NCBI RefSeq assembly: GCF_035594125.1
Contig: NC_087178.1
Location: forward strand, 10,281,001-10,345,000
Reading direction: 5' to 3'
DNA length: 64,000 bases
Source of the DNA: Scylla paramamosain
Taxonomy: Eukaryota > Arthropoda > Malacostraca > Decapoda > Portunidae
A model generated the notes under the pieces. The model did not search any database. It was given only the letters and a program-made list of their open reading frames with translations, and was not told where the DNA came from. Each line of letters opens with the position of its first letter. Position 1 is the stretch's first letter. The position numbers and the translations under genes are program-made. Below, piece after piece: positions 27,085 to 41,020 of the stretch.

Positions 27085-29430
27085 CGCTTCTCTATAAAGG
27101 GTGTTTTGCTTGAGTTTTAGCGTTTCTGTACATAAGAACCTTTAAAACACGTTTTTAGTGATGTTATTTTGTATTCCTTTATGGAGCGCTTTCCATGCTT
27201 TTTAGCGTTCTGCTGTCTAACACGTTGAAAAACACTCAAAAGACACGTTGATGAAAATGTCGTTTCGTTTCCCGATAAAGGGGGCTTCCAATGCATTTTG
27301 TCTTTTGGTACTTAACAATATGAAAACAAAAGTTTAAGTAAAAGTTTTCGGTAGAGTTATTTTTCCATATAAAGTTCTAATCATGTGTTTTTGAGTCTGG
27401 GTACCCAAAAAGCTCAAAATCTCTCATAATACACTTTTCTCGTAATGTCCTTTCTTTTCTCCATGAAGGATGCTTTGCGTGTAATTAGGCACTTTTATAC
27501 TTAACAAGCACAAAAACAATCAAAATACAAGTTTTTGGTGATGCTAATTTGTTTCTCCGTAAAGGTTGTTTTGCATGCTTTTCTGCGATTTCGGATGTAA
27601 GAAGGTGAAAAACACTCTAAAGATACTTTCTTGGTAATGTTATTTTATATTGCCAAATAGGGTGCTTTCAATGCTTTTTAGCATTTTGATTCCTAACACT
27701 TAAGTAAACACTCAAAAGACACGTTTCCTGTAATATCATATTGTTTCTTCATATAGGGATCTGCATGCATTATGATGTTTTGCTACATAATGTGAAAAAC
27801 GCTCAAAATAAATATTTTAAGTAATGTTGTTCTTTTTCTCGATATAAAGTGCTATTCATCCTTTTTAGCGTTTTGGTACTTAGGAAGCTTACTTAGGAAG
27901 CTCAGAAACACAAATAAAACTTGTTTCTCCAAACGTCTTTCTATTTCCCCATAAAGATTGCTTTGTATGTATTTTGACGTTTTGGTACATAAAAAAAGGA
28001 AAAAAAAAACACAAAAACACGTTTTTGGTGATGTTCTGTTTCTCTATTAAGAGATATAGAATATATTTAATTTTCATTCAAGCGGTTTAGTGTTTGGTAC
28101 CTAAGAGACTCAAAACTCTGATAATACACGTTTCTCGTAATGTCCTATCGTTTCCTCATACAGGGTGCTTTAAATGCATTTTTAAGATGATGTACGTAAC
28201 AGACTCAAAAAGACTCAAAATACACGTTTTTGGTAAGGTTTTATCTGTTTGGTAAGATTATTCGTGTTTGTTGCACGCGTTTTAGCGTTTTGGAACGTAA
28301 AAAGTTTAAAACACTTAAAAGACATGCTTATTATTTTGCATTTCTATATAAGGTGCTTTCCATGCTATTTAGCGTTTTCGTGCCTAACACGCGGAAAAAC
28401 ACATAAAAACACATTTCTTACATTGTTGTTTAATTTTCTCGTATAGCGAGCAAGCATTATGGTGTTTTGCTATCTGACAATGTGAAAACATTCAAATTAC
28501 ACGATTTTGGTAATGTTTTTTTCTTTCTCCATTTTTGCGTTTTGGTACCTGAGAAGCTAAAAAAAAAAAACCTCATAATACACGTTTTTTTGTCATGTCC
28601 TTTCGTTTCCTCATATAGGCTGTTTTTGGTGCTTTGGTACCTAACAGGGTGTTTGCATGTATTTTGACATTTTAGTTCGTAAGAACCTAAAAAAACACTC
28701 TAAAGACACGTTTTAGTAAAGTTCTTTTGTATTCTCCTATGGGGTGATTTCGTTGCTTCTTACTGATTTGGTGCCTAACACGCCCAAAAAATAACAAAAG
28801 ACAAGTTTCTAGTGATTTCGTTTCGTTTCTTCATATAGGTTGCTTTACATGCATGTTGGCGTTTTGGTAATTATCAATGTAAAAAAATACCCGTTTTTGG
28901 TAAGTTTGTTCTTTTTCTTCAGAGCACTATTGAAGTACTGATTTGGTACTTAAGAAAGTAATAATAAAAAAAAAAAAAAAAAAAAAAACGTTTCTCGTAA
29001 TGTCCTTTTTATTTCCATATGCAGGGTGATTTGTTTGATGACAGGCGATTTTGTACATAAGCTCAATAAAAAAACACAAAATACACGTTTTTGGTTAATG
29101 TATTCTGTTTCTCTATATATGGTATTTTCATACGTTTTTAAAGTCGTTTCATATATCTGTATATGGGTCTTTGCATGAATTTTGGCTTTTTGGTAACTAA
29201 CAATGTCATAACACTCAAAATGCACGTTTTTTTTTTTTTTTGGCAGTATTGTTCTGTTTCTCCATATAGAGTGTTTTCATGCGTTTTACCCTTTTGATAC
29301 TAAGAAAATCAAAAACACTTATAATACACGTTTCTCGTAATGTCTTTTAATTTTTCCCATATACGGTATTTCCGATTCATTTAGGCGTTTTTTTACGTAA
29401 CAATCTTACAAAAGACTCAAAATACTTGTT
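27085..29430 (-). repeat. Type II satellite array (minus orientation)
   Basis: Monomers of about 95 bp are recognisable from ctcaaaaacactcaaaa, acacgtttctcgtaatgtcc and gcattttagcgttttgg. They follow one another without the 180-bp linker and without a regular 1.1-kb order. Successive monomers are more divergent than in type I. The whole segment is the reverse complement of 57,830-60,077. A clear pair is caagcattatggtgttttgc at 28,452 against gcaaaataccataatgcttg near 58,723. It ends near 29,430 (aatacttgttttgtatgcg), where type I sequence begins. Confidence 0.88.
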
Positions 29431-32400
29431 TTGTATGCGTTTTAGCGTTTTTGTATGTAAGGAGCTTAAAAACACTTCAAGGCAAGTTATTGGTAAAAGA
29501 TGGTTTTATTCCCATGTAATGTGATTGCCCTGCTTTTTAGTGCCTTATTGCCTAACACGCTCAAAAATTAAAACTCAAAAGACACTTTTCTGGTAATATT
29601 TTTTTTCACACATAAAGCTAGTTTCGCATGCAATTTGGGGTTTTGGTAAGTAAGAATGTTAAAAAGATTCAAAATACACCCATTTGGTAAACTTGTTCTG
29701 TTTCTCAATTGAGTGTTATTCATGAATTTCAGCATTTTGGTATAAAAGAAACATCTCCATATACACGAGTTTTTGCGTGTTTTGCCTTGTGGTTCTTATG
29801 AAACTATAAAACACTCATTATATACGTTTCTCGTAATGTCCTTTTCTTTCCCAATATAGAGTGCTTTGCAACTATTTTCGTGTTTTCTGTAGGTAACAAG
29901 CTCAAAAACACTCAAAATATAACTTTATAGTAATATTATTCTATTTCTTCATATTGGTTGGTTTGCATCCGTTTTAATGTTTTTCTAAGTAAAACACTAA
30001 AAAGACACGTTTTCAGTAATTTTGTTTTGGATTCCCATATAGAGTGACTCCCATATTATTTATCGTTTTGGTGCCTAACTTGCTGGAAAAACACTGAAAA
30101 GACAGGTATCTGGTAAAGTCGTTTAATTTCCTCATATAGGTGGCTTTGCATACACTTTAGGGTTTGGTACATAACAGTCCGAAAAAAAAAAAGAAGCTAA
30201 AATTAACTTTTTTCATAATATTATTTTTTTCACATAATTTCCCTGAATTTTGCCAGAATTTTGGTATCTCGGTACCTATGAAGATAAATAACAAAAAAAA
30301 ATATCCTAGTTTTTATTTATTTATTTATTTTCTCTATAAAGAGTATCATTTGTGGGTTTTAACTCTTTTCGTACTTATGGAACTTAAAAACACTCATAAT
30401 ATACGTTTCTCGTAATGTCCTTTCGTTTTACAAACATAGATTTCTTTGCATGTATTTAAGCGTTTTTATACGTAACAGATCAAAAACACTGAAAATTAAT
30501 GTTTTTCGTAATGTTATTTTGTTTCTCCATAAAGGGTGTTTTGCATGCATTTTAGTGTTTTGGTATGTAAGGAGCTGAAAAACACTTAAAGACAAGTTCT
30601 TGGTAAATGTTGGTTTTATTCCGATGTAATATCATTGCCCTGCTTTTTTGTGCTTTATTTCCTAACACGCTCAAAAACACTCAAAAGACACTTTTTTTCT
30701 GGTAATGTCATTTATTTCCCACATAAAGCTAGTTTCGCATGTAATTTCGGGTTTTGGTAACTAAGAATGTGAAAAAAAAATCAAAATACACGCATTTGGT
30801 AAGGTTGTTCGGTTTCTCAATTAAGAGTGTTATTCATGAATTTCAGCGTTTTGGTATCTAAGAAACATCTCCATATACACGAGTTTCTGCTTGTTTTTTC
30901 CTTGTGGTTCTTGTGAAACTATAAAACACATTGTAAACGTTTCTCGTAATGTCCTTTTGTTTCCCAATATAGAGAGATTTGCATCCATTTTCGCTCAAAA
31001 ACAAAAAATAATACCTTTTTTGGTAATATTATTCTATTTCATGATATTGCTTGATTTGCATTCGTTTTAGCGTTTTTCTACGTAAAACACTGAAAAGACA
31101 CGTTTTCAGTAATTTTGCTTTGGATTTCCATACAGAGTGACTTCCATATTATTTATTGTTTTGGTGCCTAACATACTGAAAAACAGGCAAAAGACATGTT
31201 TCAGGTAAAGTCGTTTAATTTCCCAATATAGGTGGCTCTACATGCAGTTTAGGGTTTGGTACATAACAGTCTGAAAAAAAAGCTAAAATTAACTTTTTTT
31301 ATTTTTTTTTTCACATAAATTCCCTGAATTTTGCCAGAATTTTGGCGTCTCGGTACTTATGAAGATTAATAAAAAAAATGCTATTTTTTCATTTATTTAT
31401 TTATTTTTGGTATTTAAGGAACGTATAAAAACTCATAATACTCGTTTCTCGTAATGTCCTTTTGTTTCCTAAAGATAAGGTTCTTTGCATGTATTTAAGC
31501 GTTTTTATAGGTAACATGATCAAAAACACTCAAAATATACCTTTTTCGTAATGTTATTCTATTTCTTCATATTGGTTGGTTTCCATCCGTTTTAGCGTTT
31601 TTCTACGTAAAACAAAGAAAAGACACGTTTTCAGTAATTTTGTTTTGGATTCCCATATAGAGTGACTTCCATGTTATTTATCGTTTTGGTGCCTAACATG
31701 CTGAAAAAAAAAACAATCAAAAGACGGGTTTCTTGTAAAGTCGTTTAATTTCTCCATATAGGTAGCTTTGCATACACTTTAGGGTTTGGTACATAACAGT
31801 CCGAAAAAAAGCTAAAATTAACCTTTTTCATAATATTCTTTTTCACGTAATTTTCCTGAATTTTGCCAGAATTTTGGCATCTTGGTACCTATGAAGATCA
31901 ATAAAAAAATGCTATTTTTTTATTTATTTTTATTTTTTTCAATAAAGAGTGTTATTTGTGGGTTTTAGCTTTTTGGTACTTAAGGAACTTCTAAACACTC
32001 ATAATACACATTCCTCGCAATGTCCTTTCATTCCCAAACATAGGGTTCTTTACATGTATTTAGGCGTTTTTATTGGTAACAAGCCCAAAAACACTCAAAA
32101 TACATGTTTTTGAGAATGTTATTCTGTTTTTCCATAAAGGGTGTTTTGCATGAGTTTTAGCGTTTTTGGTATTTAAGGAGTTTAAAAAAAAATTAAAGGC
32201 AAGTTCTTGGTAAAAGTTGGTTATATTCCCATGTAATGTGATTGACCTGCTTTTTAGTGCTTTATTACCTAACACGCTGAAAATCACTAAAAAAACACTT
32301 TTCTAGTCATTTTTTTTCCACAGTTTCGCATGTAATTTGGGGTTGGACCACTAAGAATGTGAAAAAAAACACTCAAAATACACTCATTTCCTAAGATTGT

Positions 32401-35400
32401 TCTGTTTCTCAATTAAAAGTATTATTCATGAGTTTCAGCATTTTGGTATCTAAGAAACTTCTCCATATATACGAGTTTTTGCGTTTTTTGCCTTATGGTT
32501 CTTGAAAACTATTAAAACATTCATTACACAATTTTCTTGTAATATCCTTTTTTTTCCCAATACAGACTGCTTTGCATTCATTTTTACGTTTTTTGTAGGT
32601 AACAAGCTCAAAAACACTCAACTTTTTTGTAATGTTATTCTATTTCTTCATATTGGTTGGTTTGCATCCGTTTTAGGGTTCTACGCTAAAACTGAAAAGA
32701 CACGTTTTCAGTAATATTGTTGAAATAGCTGAAAACAAAGACACGTTTCTTGTAAAGTCTTGTAATTTCCCCATATAGGTTGCTTTGCATGTACTTCCGT
32801 GTTTCGTACATAACTCCGGAAAAAGCAAAATTTTTTTTTTCACATAATTTCCCTGAATTTTCTCAGAAGTTTGGCATCTCGGTACCTCTGAAAATGAATA
32901 ACAAAAAAAAATCTATTTTTTTTATTATTTATTTTTCTCTATAAAGAGTGTTATTTGTGGGTTTAGATTTTTGGTACTTAAGGAACTTAAACATACTCAT
33001 AATACACGATTTTCGTAATGTCCTTTCGTTTCACAAACATAGCGTTCTTTGCATGTATTTAAGCGATTTTATAGGTAACATGATCAAAAACACTCAAAAT
33101 ACATGTTTTTGGTAATGTTATTCTGTTTCTCCATAAAGGTTGTTTTGCATGTGTTTAGCGGTTTGGTATGTAAGGAGTTAAAAAACACTTAAAGGCAAGT
33201 TCTTCGTAAAATTTGGTTTTATTCCAATGTAATGTGATTGTTCTGCTTTTTAGTGTTTTGTTGCATATAACGCTCAAAAACACTGAAAAGACACTTTTCT
33301 GGTAATGTCATTTTTTTCCCACATAAAGCTAGTTTCGCATGTAATTTGGGATTTTCGTAACTAAGAATGTGAAAAACACTCAAAATACACACATTTGGTA
33401 AGGTAGTTCTGTTTTTCAATTAAAAGTGTTATTCATGAGTTTTAGCGTTTTGGTATGTAAGAAACTTCTCTATATACACGAATTTTTGCGTTTTTTCATT
33501 GTGGTTCTTGTGAAACTATAAAACGCTCATTATACACGTTTCTCGTAACGTCTTTTGCTTCCCTATATAGAGTGCTTACCATCCATTTGCGCGTTTTTTT
33601 GTAGATAAAAAGCTCAAAAACACTTTTTGGTAATGTTATTCTATTTCTTCATATTTGTTGGTTTGCATCCGTTTTAGTGTTTTTCTACGTAAAACACTGA
33701 AAAGACATGTTTTCAGTAATTTTGTTTTGGATTCACATATTGACTGACTTCCATATTATTTATCGTTTCGGTGCCTAACATGCTGAAAAACACTGAAAAG
33801 ACAGGTTTCTGGTAAAGTCGTTTAACTTCCTTATATAGGTGGCATGCAATTTAGAGTTTGGTACATAAAAATCCGAAAAAGAGCTATTATTAACTTTTTT
33901 GATAATGTTCTTTTTTCCAGATAAATTCCCTGAATTTTGGCAGAATTTTGGCATCTTGGTACCTATGAAAATCAATATAAAAAGAAGCTATTTTTTTTTT
34001 TCTCTCTCTGTAAAGAGTGTTATTTGTGGGTTTTAGCGTTTTGGTACTTAAGGAACTTAAAAACGGTCCTAATACACGTTTCTCTTAATGTCCTTTCGTT
34101 CCCCAAACATAGGGTTTTATGCATATATTTAAGCGTTTTTATAGGTAACATGATCAAAACACTTAAAACACATGTTTTTAGTAATGTTATTCTGCTTCTC
34201 CATAAAGGAGTTTTTTGCATGCGTTTTAGCGTTTTGGTTTCTAAGGAGGTCAAAAACACTTCAAGGCACGTTCTTGGTAAAAGTTGGTTTATTCCCATGT
34301 AATGTGATTGCCCTGTTTTTTTTTTTTTTTTTGTGATTTATTGCCTAACACGCTCAAAAACACTCAAAAGACACTTCTGGTAATGTCATTTTTTTTCCAA
34401 CATAGTTTTGCGTGCTATCTCGAGTTTTGCTAAGAATGTGAAAAACACTCAAAATACACGCATATGGTAAGGTTGTTCTGTTTCTCAATTAATATTGTTA
34501 TTCATGAGTTTCAGCATTTTGGTATCTAAGAAGCTTCTTTATATACACGAGTTTTTGCGTTTTTTGCGTTTTGGTTCTTGTGAACCACAAGTTCTTTTGC
34601 TTAAAAATAATAAGACACTCATTACACACGTTTCTTGTAATGTCCTTTTGTTTCCCAATAGGGAGTGCTTTGCATCCATTTTCGCGTTTTTTGTAGGTAA
34701 CAAGCTCAAAAACACTCAAAATGTACCTTTTTGGTAATGTTATTTTATTTCTTCTTATTGGTTGGTTTGCATCCGTTTTAGCGTTTTTCTACGTAAAACA
34801 CCGAAAAGACACGTTTTCAGTAATTTTGTTTTACATTCCCATAGAGAGTGACTTGCATATTATTTACCGTCATGGTGCTTAACAAGCTGAAAAACACTCA
34901 TAAGACAGTTTTCTGGCAAAGACGTTTGATTTCCCCATATAAGTGGCTTTGCATGCACTTTAGTGTTTGGTACATAACAGTACGAAAAAAAAAGCTAAAA
35001 TTAACATTTTTGATAATTGACTCATAATTTCCTGAATTTTGCCCAAATTTTGGCATCTAGGTACCTGTGAAGATGAAAAGAGAAAGAAAAAATATCGTAT
35101 TTATTTATTTATTTTGTCTCAATAAAGAGTGTTATTTGTAGCTTTTAGCTTTTTGGTAAATAGTGATCTTAAAAACACTCATAATACACGTTTCTCGTAA
35201 TGTCCTTTCGTTTCCCAAAAATAGGGTTCTTTGCATGTATTTAAGCGTTTTTATTGGTAACATGATCAAAAACACTCAAAATATATGTTTTTGGTAATGC
35301 TATTCTCTTTCTCCATAAAGTGTGTTTTGCATGCGTTTTAGCGTTTTGGTATATAAGGAGCTCAAAACACTTGGAGGCAAGTTCTTGGTAAAAAATGATT

Positions 35401-38311
35401 TTATTGCCATGTAAAGTGATTCCCATGCTTTTTAGTGCTTTATTGCCTATCACGCTCAAAAACACTCAAAAGACACTTTTCTGGTAATGTCATTTTTTTT
35501 TCCCACATAAAGCTGGTTTCGCATGCAATTTGGGATTTTGGTAACTAAGAATGTGAAAAGCACTCAAAATACACGCATTTAGTAAAGTTGTTCTGTTTCT
35601 CAATTAAGAGTGTTATACATGAGTTTCAGCATTTTGGTATCTAGGAAACTTCTCCATATACACGAGTTTTTGCGTTTTTTGCCTTGTTGTTCTTTTGAAC
35701 TATAATACACTCATACCCTTTTCTCGCAATGTCCCTTTGTTTCCCAAAATAGAGTCCTTTGTATCAATATTAGCGTTTTTCTTGTAGGTAACAAGCTCAA
35801 AAACACTCAAAATATACCTTTTTGGTAATGTTTTTTTTTCTATTTCTTGATATTGGTTGGTTTGCATCCATTTTAACGTTTTTCTACGTAAAACACTGGG
35901 AAGACAAGTTTTCAGTAATTTTGTTTTGGATTCCAATACAAAGTGAGTTCCTTATTATTTATCATTTTGGTGCCTAACATGCTGAAAAACACTCAAAAGA
36001 CAGATATCTGGTAAGGTCGTTTAATTTCCTCATATAAGAGGCTTTGCATGCACTTTAGGGTTTGGTATATAACAGTCCGAAAAAAAAAGCAAAAAAAAAC
36101 TTTTTTTATAATTTTCTTTTATCATATAATAGCCCGGAATTTTCCCAGAATTTTGTCATCTCCGTACCTATGAAGATGAATAAAAAGAAAAAAATCCTAT
36201 TTTTTATTTTTTATTTATTTATTTTTTGTAAATAAAAAGTGTTATTTGTGGGTTTTAGCTTTTCGGTACTTAAGGAACTAAAAAACACTCATAATACATA
36301 TTTCTCGTAATGTCCTTTCGTTTCCTAAACATAAGGTTCTTTCCATGTATTTAAGCGTTTTTAAAAATAACATGATCAAAAACACTCAAAATACATATTT
36401 TTCGTAATATTATTCTGTTTCTCCATAAAGTTTGTTTTGCATGCGTTATAGCGGTTTGGTATATAAGGAGCTCAAAAACACTTAAATGCAAGTTTTTGGT
36501 ATAAATTGGTGTTATTCCAATGTAATATGATTACCCTGCTTTTTAGTGCTTTATCGCTTATCACGCTCAAAAACACTTAAAAGACACCTTTCTGGTAATG
36601 TCATTTTTTTCTCACATAAAGGTTGTTTCGCATGCAATTTGGGGTTTTGGTAACTAAGAATGTTAAAAGCACTCAAAATACACGCATTTAGTAAGGTTGT
36701 TCTGTTTCTCAATTAAGAGTGTTATTCATGAGTTTCAGCATTTTGGTATCTAGGAACCTTCTCCATATACACGAGTTTTTGTGTTTTTTGCCTTTTAGTT
36801 CTTTTGAACTATAAAAAAACTCATTATACACTTTTCTTGCAAAGTCCTTTTGTTTTCTAATATAGAGTGCTTTGCATCAATTTTCGCGTTTTTTTTGTAG
36901 GTAACAAGCTCAAAAACATTCAAAATATACCTTTTTGGCAATGTTTTTCTATTTCTTGATATTGGTTGGTTTGCATCCGTTTTAGCGTTTTTCTACGTAA
37001 AACAAAAAAAAAACAAGTTTTGAGCAATTTTGTTTTGGATTCACATATAGAGTGAGATCCTTATTATTTATCGTTTTGGTGCTATTTATTGTTTTTTATG
37101 CTGAAAAACACTCAAAAAACAGATTTCTGTTAAGGTCGTTTAATTTCCTCTTTGGATGCACTTTAGGGTTTGGTACATAACAGTCCGAGAAAAAAAAAAA
37201 AAACTAAAATTAACGTTTTTGATAATTTTCTTTTATTATATAATAGCCCTGAATTTTCCAAGAATTTTGGCATCTCGGTACCTATGAAGATGAATAACAA
37301 AAAAAAAATCCTATTTTTTTTATTTTCTTACTTTGTTTTTCTAAATAAAAAGTGTTATTTATGCGTTTTAGCTTTTTGGTACTTAAGGAACTTAAAAACA
37401 CCTATAATACACATTTCTCGTAGTGTCCTTTCGTTTCGCAAACATAAGGTTCTTTGCATGTATTTAAGCGTTTTTATAGATAACATGATCAAAAACACTC
37501 AAAATATATGTTTTTGGTAATTTTATTCTTTTTCTCCATAAAAAGTGTTCTGCATGCGTTTTAGCTTTTTGGTGTGTAATGAGATCAAAAAAACTTAAAG
37601 GCAAGATCTTGGTAAAAGTTGTTTTTGTTCCCATGAAATGTGATTGCCCTGATTTTTAGTGCTTTATTGCCTAACACGCTCAAAAACACTGAAAAGACAC
37701 TTTTCTGGTAATATTATTTGTTTTCCCACATAAAGCTAGTGTTGCATGGAATTTGGGGTTTTGGTAACTAAGAATGTGAAAAAAAAAAACTCAAAACACA
37801 GACGTTTAGTCTATTTCTAAATTAAAAGTGTTATTCATGAGTTTCAGCATTTTGGTATGTAAGAAACTTTTCTAATACACACATTTCATGAGGTATTTCT
37901 GTTTTAAAATTGAAAGTGTTATTCATGAGTTTCAGCTTTTTGGTATGTAAGAAACTTCTTTATGTACACGAGTTTTTGAGTTTTTTACCTTGTGGTTCTT
38001 GTCAAACTATAAAACACTCATACACGTTTGTCGTAATGCCAATATAAAGTTCTTTGCCAATATAAAGTGCTTTCCATCCTTTTTTGCATTTTTTTGCTGG
38101 TAACAAGCTCAAAAACACATCAAAATATATATTTTTGGTAATGTTATTCTATTTCTTCATATTGGTTGGTTTACATCCGTTTTAGCGTTTTTTTACGTAA
38201 ATCACTGAAAAGACACGTTTTCAATAATATTATTGAAATTGCTGAAAAACACTCAAAAGACAGGTTTCTGGTAAAGTCGTGTAATTTCCCCATATAGGTG
38301 GATTTGCATGC
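29431..38311 (-). repeat. Type I satellite HOR array (minus orientation)
   Basis: Reverse-form linker cores lie near 30,271, 31,352, 31,884, 32,881, 33,959, 35,060, 36,163 and 37,277. Most spacings are 1.0-1.1 kb. The 31,352-31,884 unit is only about 0.53 kb because several monomers are missing near 31,538 (caaaatatacctttttcg). Unit variants are recognisable: ccggagttatgtac type at 32,881 and cacagg type at 35,060. A short hairpin-forming interruption lies at about 34,576-34,600 (cttgtgaaccacaag). No gene is visible. Confidence 0.88.
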
Positions 38312-38886
38312 ACTTCAAGGTTAATACATAACTCCTGAAAAAAAGATAAAAAAAAATTTTTATAATGATTTTTTTTATAAAATTTCCATGAATTTTGCCA
38401 GAAATTTGGCATCTCGGTACCTATGAAGATGAATATCAAAAAAAAATTTTTTTTTTCTCTATATAAAGAATGTTATCTGTGGGTTTTAGCTTTTTTGGTA
38501 CTTAAGGAACTTAAAAACACTCATAATACACGATTTTCGTAATGTCCTTTTCTTCTACAAACATAGGGTTCTTTACATGTATTTAAGCGTTTTTATAGGT
38601 TATATGATCAAAAACACTCAAAATATATGTTTTTGGTAATGTTATTCTGTTTCTCCATAAAGGGTGTTTTGCATGCGTTTTAGCGATTCTGTATGTAAGG
38701 AGTTAAAAAACACTTAAAGGCAAATTCTTCGTAAAAGTTGGTTTTATTCCCATGTAATGTGATTGTTCTGCTTTTTAGTGCTTTGTTGCATATCACGCTC
38801 AAAAACACTAAAAAGACACTTTTTTGGTAATGTCATTTTTTTTTCCCCACATCAAGGCAGTTTCGCATGTAACTTTGCATTTTCGT
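38312..38886 (-). repeat. 575-bp tandem duplication within the HOR array, copy 1
   Basis: This segment starts at acttcaaggttaatacataa and includes a linker core near 38,417. It is repeated immediately by 38,887-39,470, starting at aacttcaaggtttgtacata. Both copies hold the same HOR half (linker, then the monomers up to the tgttgcatatcacgc variant). The break falls inside cattttcgtaac near 38,886, where another monomer would be expected. Confidence 0.85.
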
Positions 38887-39470
38887 AACAAACTTCAAGG
38901 TTTGTACATAACTCCGGAAAAAAGATAAAATAATTTTTTTATAATGATTTTTTTTTATAAAATTTCCATGAATTTTGTCAGAATTTTGGCATCTCGGTAC
39001 CTATGAAGATGAATAACAAAAAAACTTTTTTTTTCTCTCTATATAAAGAATGTTATCTGTGGGTTTTAGCTTTTTGGTACTTAAGGAACTTAAAAACACT
39101 CATAATACACGATTTTCGTAATGTCCTTTTGTTTTACAAACATAGGGTTCTTTACATGTATTTAAGCGTTTTTATAGGTTACATGATCAAAAACACTCAT
39201 AATACATGTTTTTGATAATGTTATTCTGTTTCTCCATAAAGGGTGTTTTGCATGCGTTTTAGCAATTCAGTATGTAAGGAGTTAAAAAACACTTAAAGGC
39301 AAATTCTTCGTAAAAGTTGGTTTTATTCCCATATAATGTGATTGTTCTGCTTTTTAGTGCTTTGTTGCATATCACGCTCAAAAACACTAAAAAGACACTT
39401 TTTTGGTAATGTCATTTTTTTTTTTCCTCACATGAAGGTAGTTTTGCATGTAATTTGGCATTTTCGTAAC
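38887..39470 (-). repeat. 575-bp tandem duplication within the HOR array, copy 2
   Basis: This is the second copy of the preceding segment, with its linker core near 38,997, about 580 bp from the first. It then continues into the normal next monomer (cattttcgtaactaagaatg), so this copy has the ancestral right flank and the first copy carries the novel junction. Confidence 0.85.
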
Positions 39471-40544
39471 TAAGAATGTGAAAAACACTCAAAATACACA
39501 ATTTGGTAAGGTAGTCCTGTTTATCAATTAAAAGTGTTATTCATGCATTTCATCATTTTGGTATGTAAGAAATTTCTCTATATACACGAGTTTTTGCGTT
39601 TATTGCCTTGTGGTTCTTTTAAAACTATAAAACACTCATTATACACGTTTCTCGTAATGTCCTTTTGTGTCCTAATATAGAGTGCTTTACATCCATTTTT
39701 GCATTTTTTTTTTTGTAGGTAACAAGCTCAAAAACACTCAAAATATATCTTTTTGGTAATGTTATTCTATTTCTTCATAAAGGTTGGTTTGCATTCGCTT
39801 TAGCGTTTTTCTACGTAAAACACTGAAAAGACACGTTTTCAGTAATTTTCTTTTGGATTCACATACTCGTATTGACTGACTTCCATATTATTTATCGTTT
39901 TAGTGCCTAACATGCTGAAAAACACTGAAAAGACAGGTTTCTCGTAAAGTCGTTTAACTTCCCTATATAGGTGGCTTTGCATGCATTTTAGGGTTTGGTA
40001 CATAACAATCCGAAAAAAAAGCTATAAATAACTCTTTTGGTAATGTTCTTTTTTCAACATAAATTCCCTGAAATTTGGCAGAATTTTGGCATCTCGGTAC
40101 CTATAAGGATGAATAACAAAAAAAAAAAAAATAAATAAATAAATAAAAAATGCAATTTTTTAAATTTTTTATTTATTTTTTTTTTTTTCTAAATAAAGTG
40201 TTATTTGTGGGTTTTAGCTTTTAGGTACTGAAAGAACTTAAAAAAACACTCATAATACACGTTTCTCGTAATGTCCTTTCGTTTCCCAAACATAAGGTTC
40301 TTTGCATGTATTTAAGCGTTTTTATAGATATCATGATCAAAAACACTCAAAATGCATGTATTTGGTAATATTATTCTGTTTCTCCATAAAATGTATTTTG
40401 CATGTATTTTAGCGTTTTGGTATGGAAGGAGCTCAAAAACACTTAAAGGCAAGTTTTTGGTAAAATTTGGTTTTATTCCCATGTGATTGCCCTTCCTTTT
40501 AGTGCTTTATTGTGTAACACGTTCAAAAACACTCAAAAGACATA
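39471..40544 (-). repeat. Type I satellite HOR array (minus orientation)
   Basis: One HOR unit with its linker near 40,097, containing a run of aaataaataaataaataaa. It pairs in reverse complement with 8,341-9,545 and with 48,873-49,950. Confidence 0.87.
39864..39871. other. Footprint-like insertion TACTCGTA
   Basis: The sequence reads attcacaTACTCGTAttgac where the unit near 33,731 reads attcacatattgac. Six bases are added exactly at the TA, with no other change nearby. Confidence 0.87.
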
Positions 40545-41020
40545 CAAGGCCTCGCATATAAGGAAATTAAAGACCTTACCAGAAATCTGTCTTTTGAGTG
40601 TTTTTCAGCATGTTAGGCACAAAAACGATAAATAATAAGGAACTCACTCTATGTGGGAATCCAAAAGAAAATTACTGAAAACCTGTCTTCTCAGTGTTTT
40701 ACGTAGAAAAACGCTAAAACTGATGCAAACCAACCAATATCAAGAAGCAGAAAAACATTACCAAAATTGTATATTTTGAGTGTTTTTGAGCTTGTTAACT
40801 ACAAAAAAAAACGCAAAAATTGATACAAAGCACTCTATATTGGGAAACAAAGGGACATTGCAAGAAAAGTGTATAATGAATGTTTTATAGTTCAAAAAAA
40901 AACACAAAGCAAAAAACGCAAAAACTCGTGTATATGGAGAAGTTTTCTAGATACCAAAATGCACTAACTCGTGATTAACACTCTTAATTGAGAAACAGAA
41001 CAACCTTACTAAATGCGTGT
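40545..41020 (+). repeat. Flipped satellite micro-block, copy 2
   Basis: This plus-oriented block sits inside a minus array. It starts near 40,545 (aaaagacatacaaggcctcg) and ends near 41,020 (aaatgcgtgtcaaaaacac). Both edges match, in reverse complement, the block at 48,390-48,872, and the right edge matches that of 8,027-8,340. It keeps the full internal length of about 475 bp. Confidence 0.88.

Noticed and set aside
27085..29430. Type II arrays as an unrelated satellite family
   Set aside because: The same monomer landmarks (gcgttttgg, acacgtttctcgtaatgtcc, ctcaaaaacactcaaaa) are present. They are diverged, linker-free relatives of type I.
31425..31450. A possible seventh footprint (aatactcgtttctcg near 31,436) and another at 6,855 (aacgagtattatg)
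   Set aside because: These are substitutions in acacgtttctcg and aacgtgtattatg without added length or TA duplication, so they do not fit the TACTCGTA pattern.
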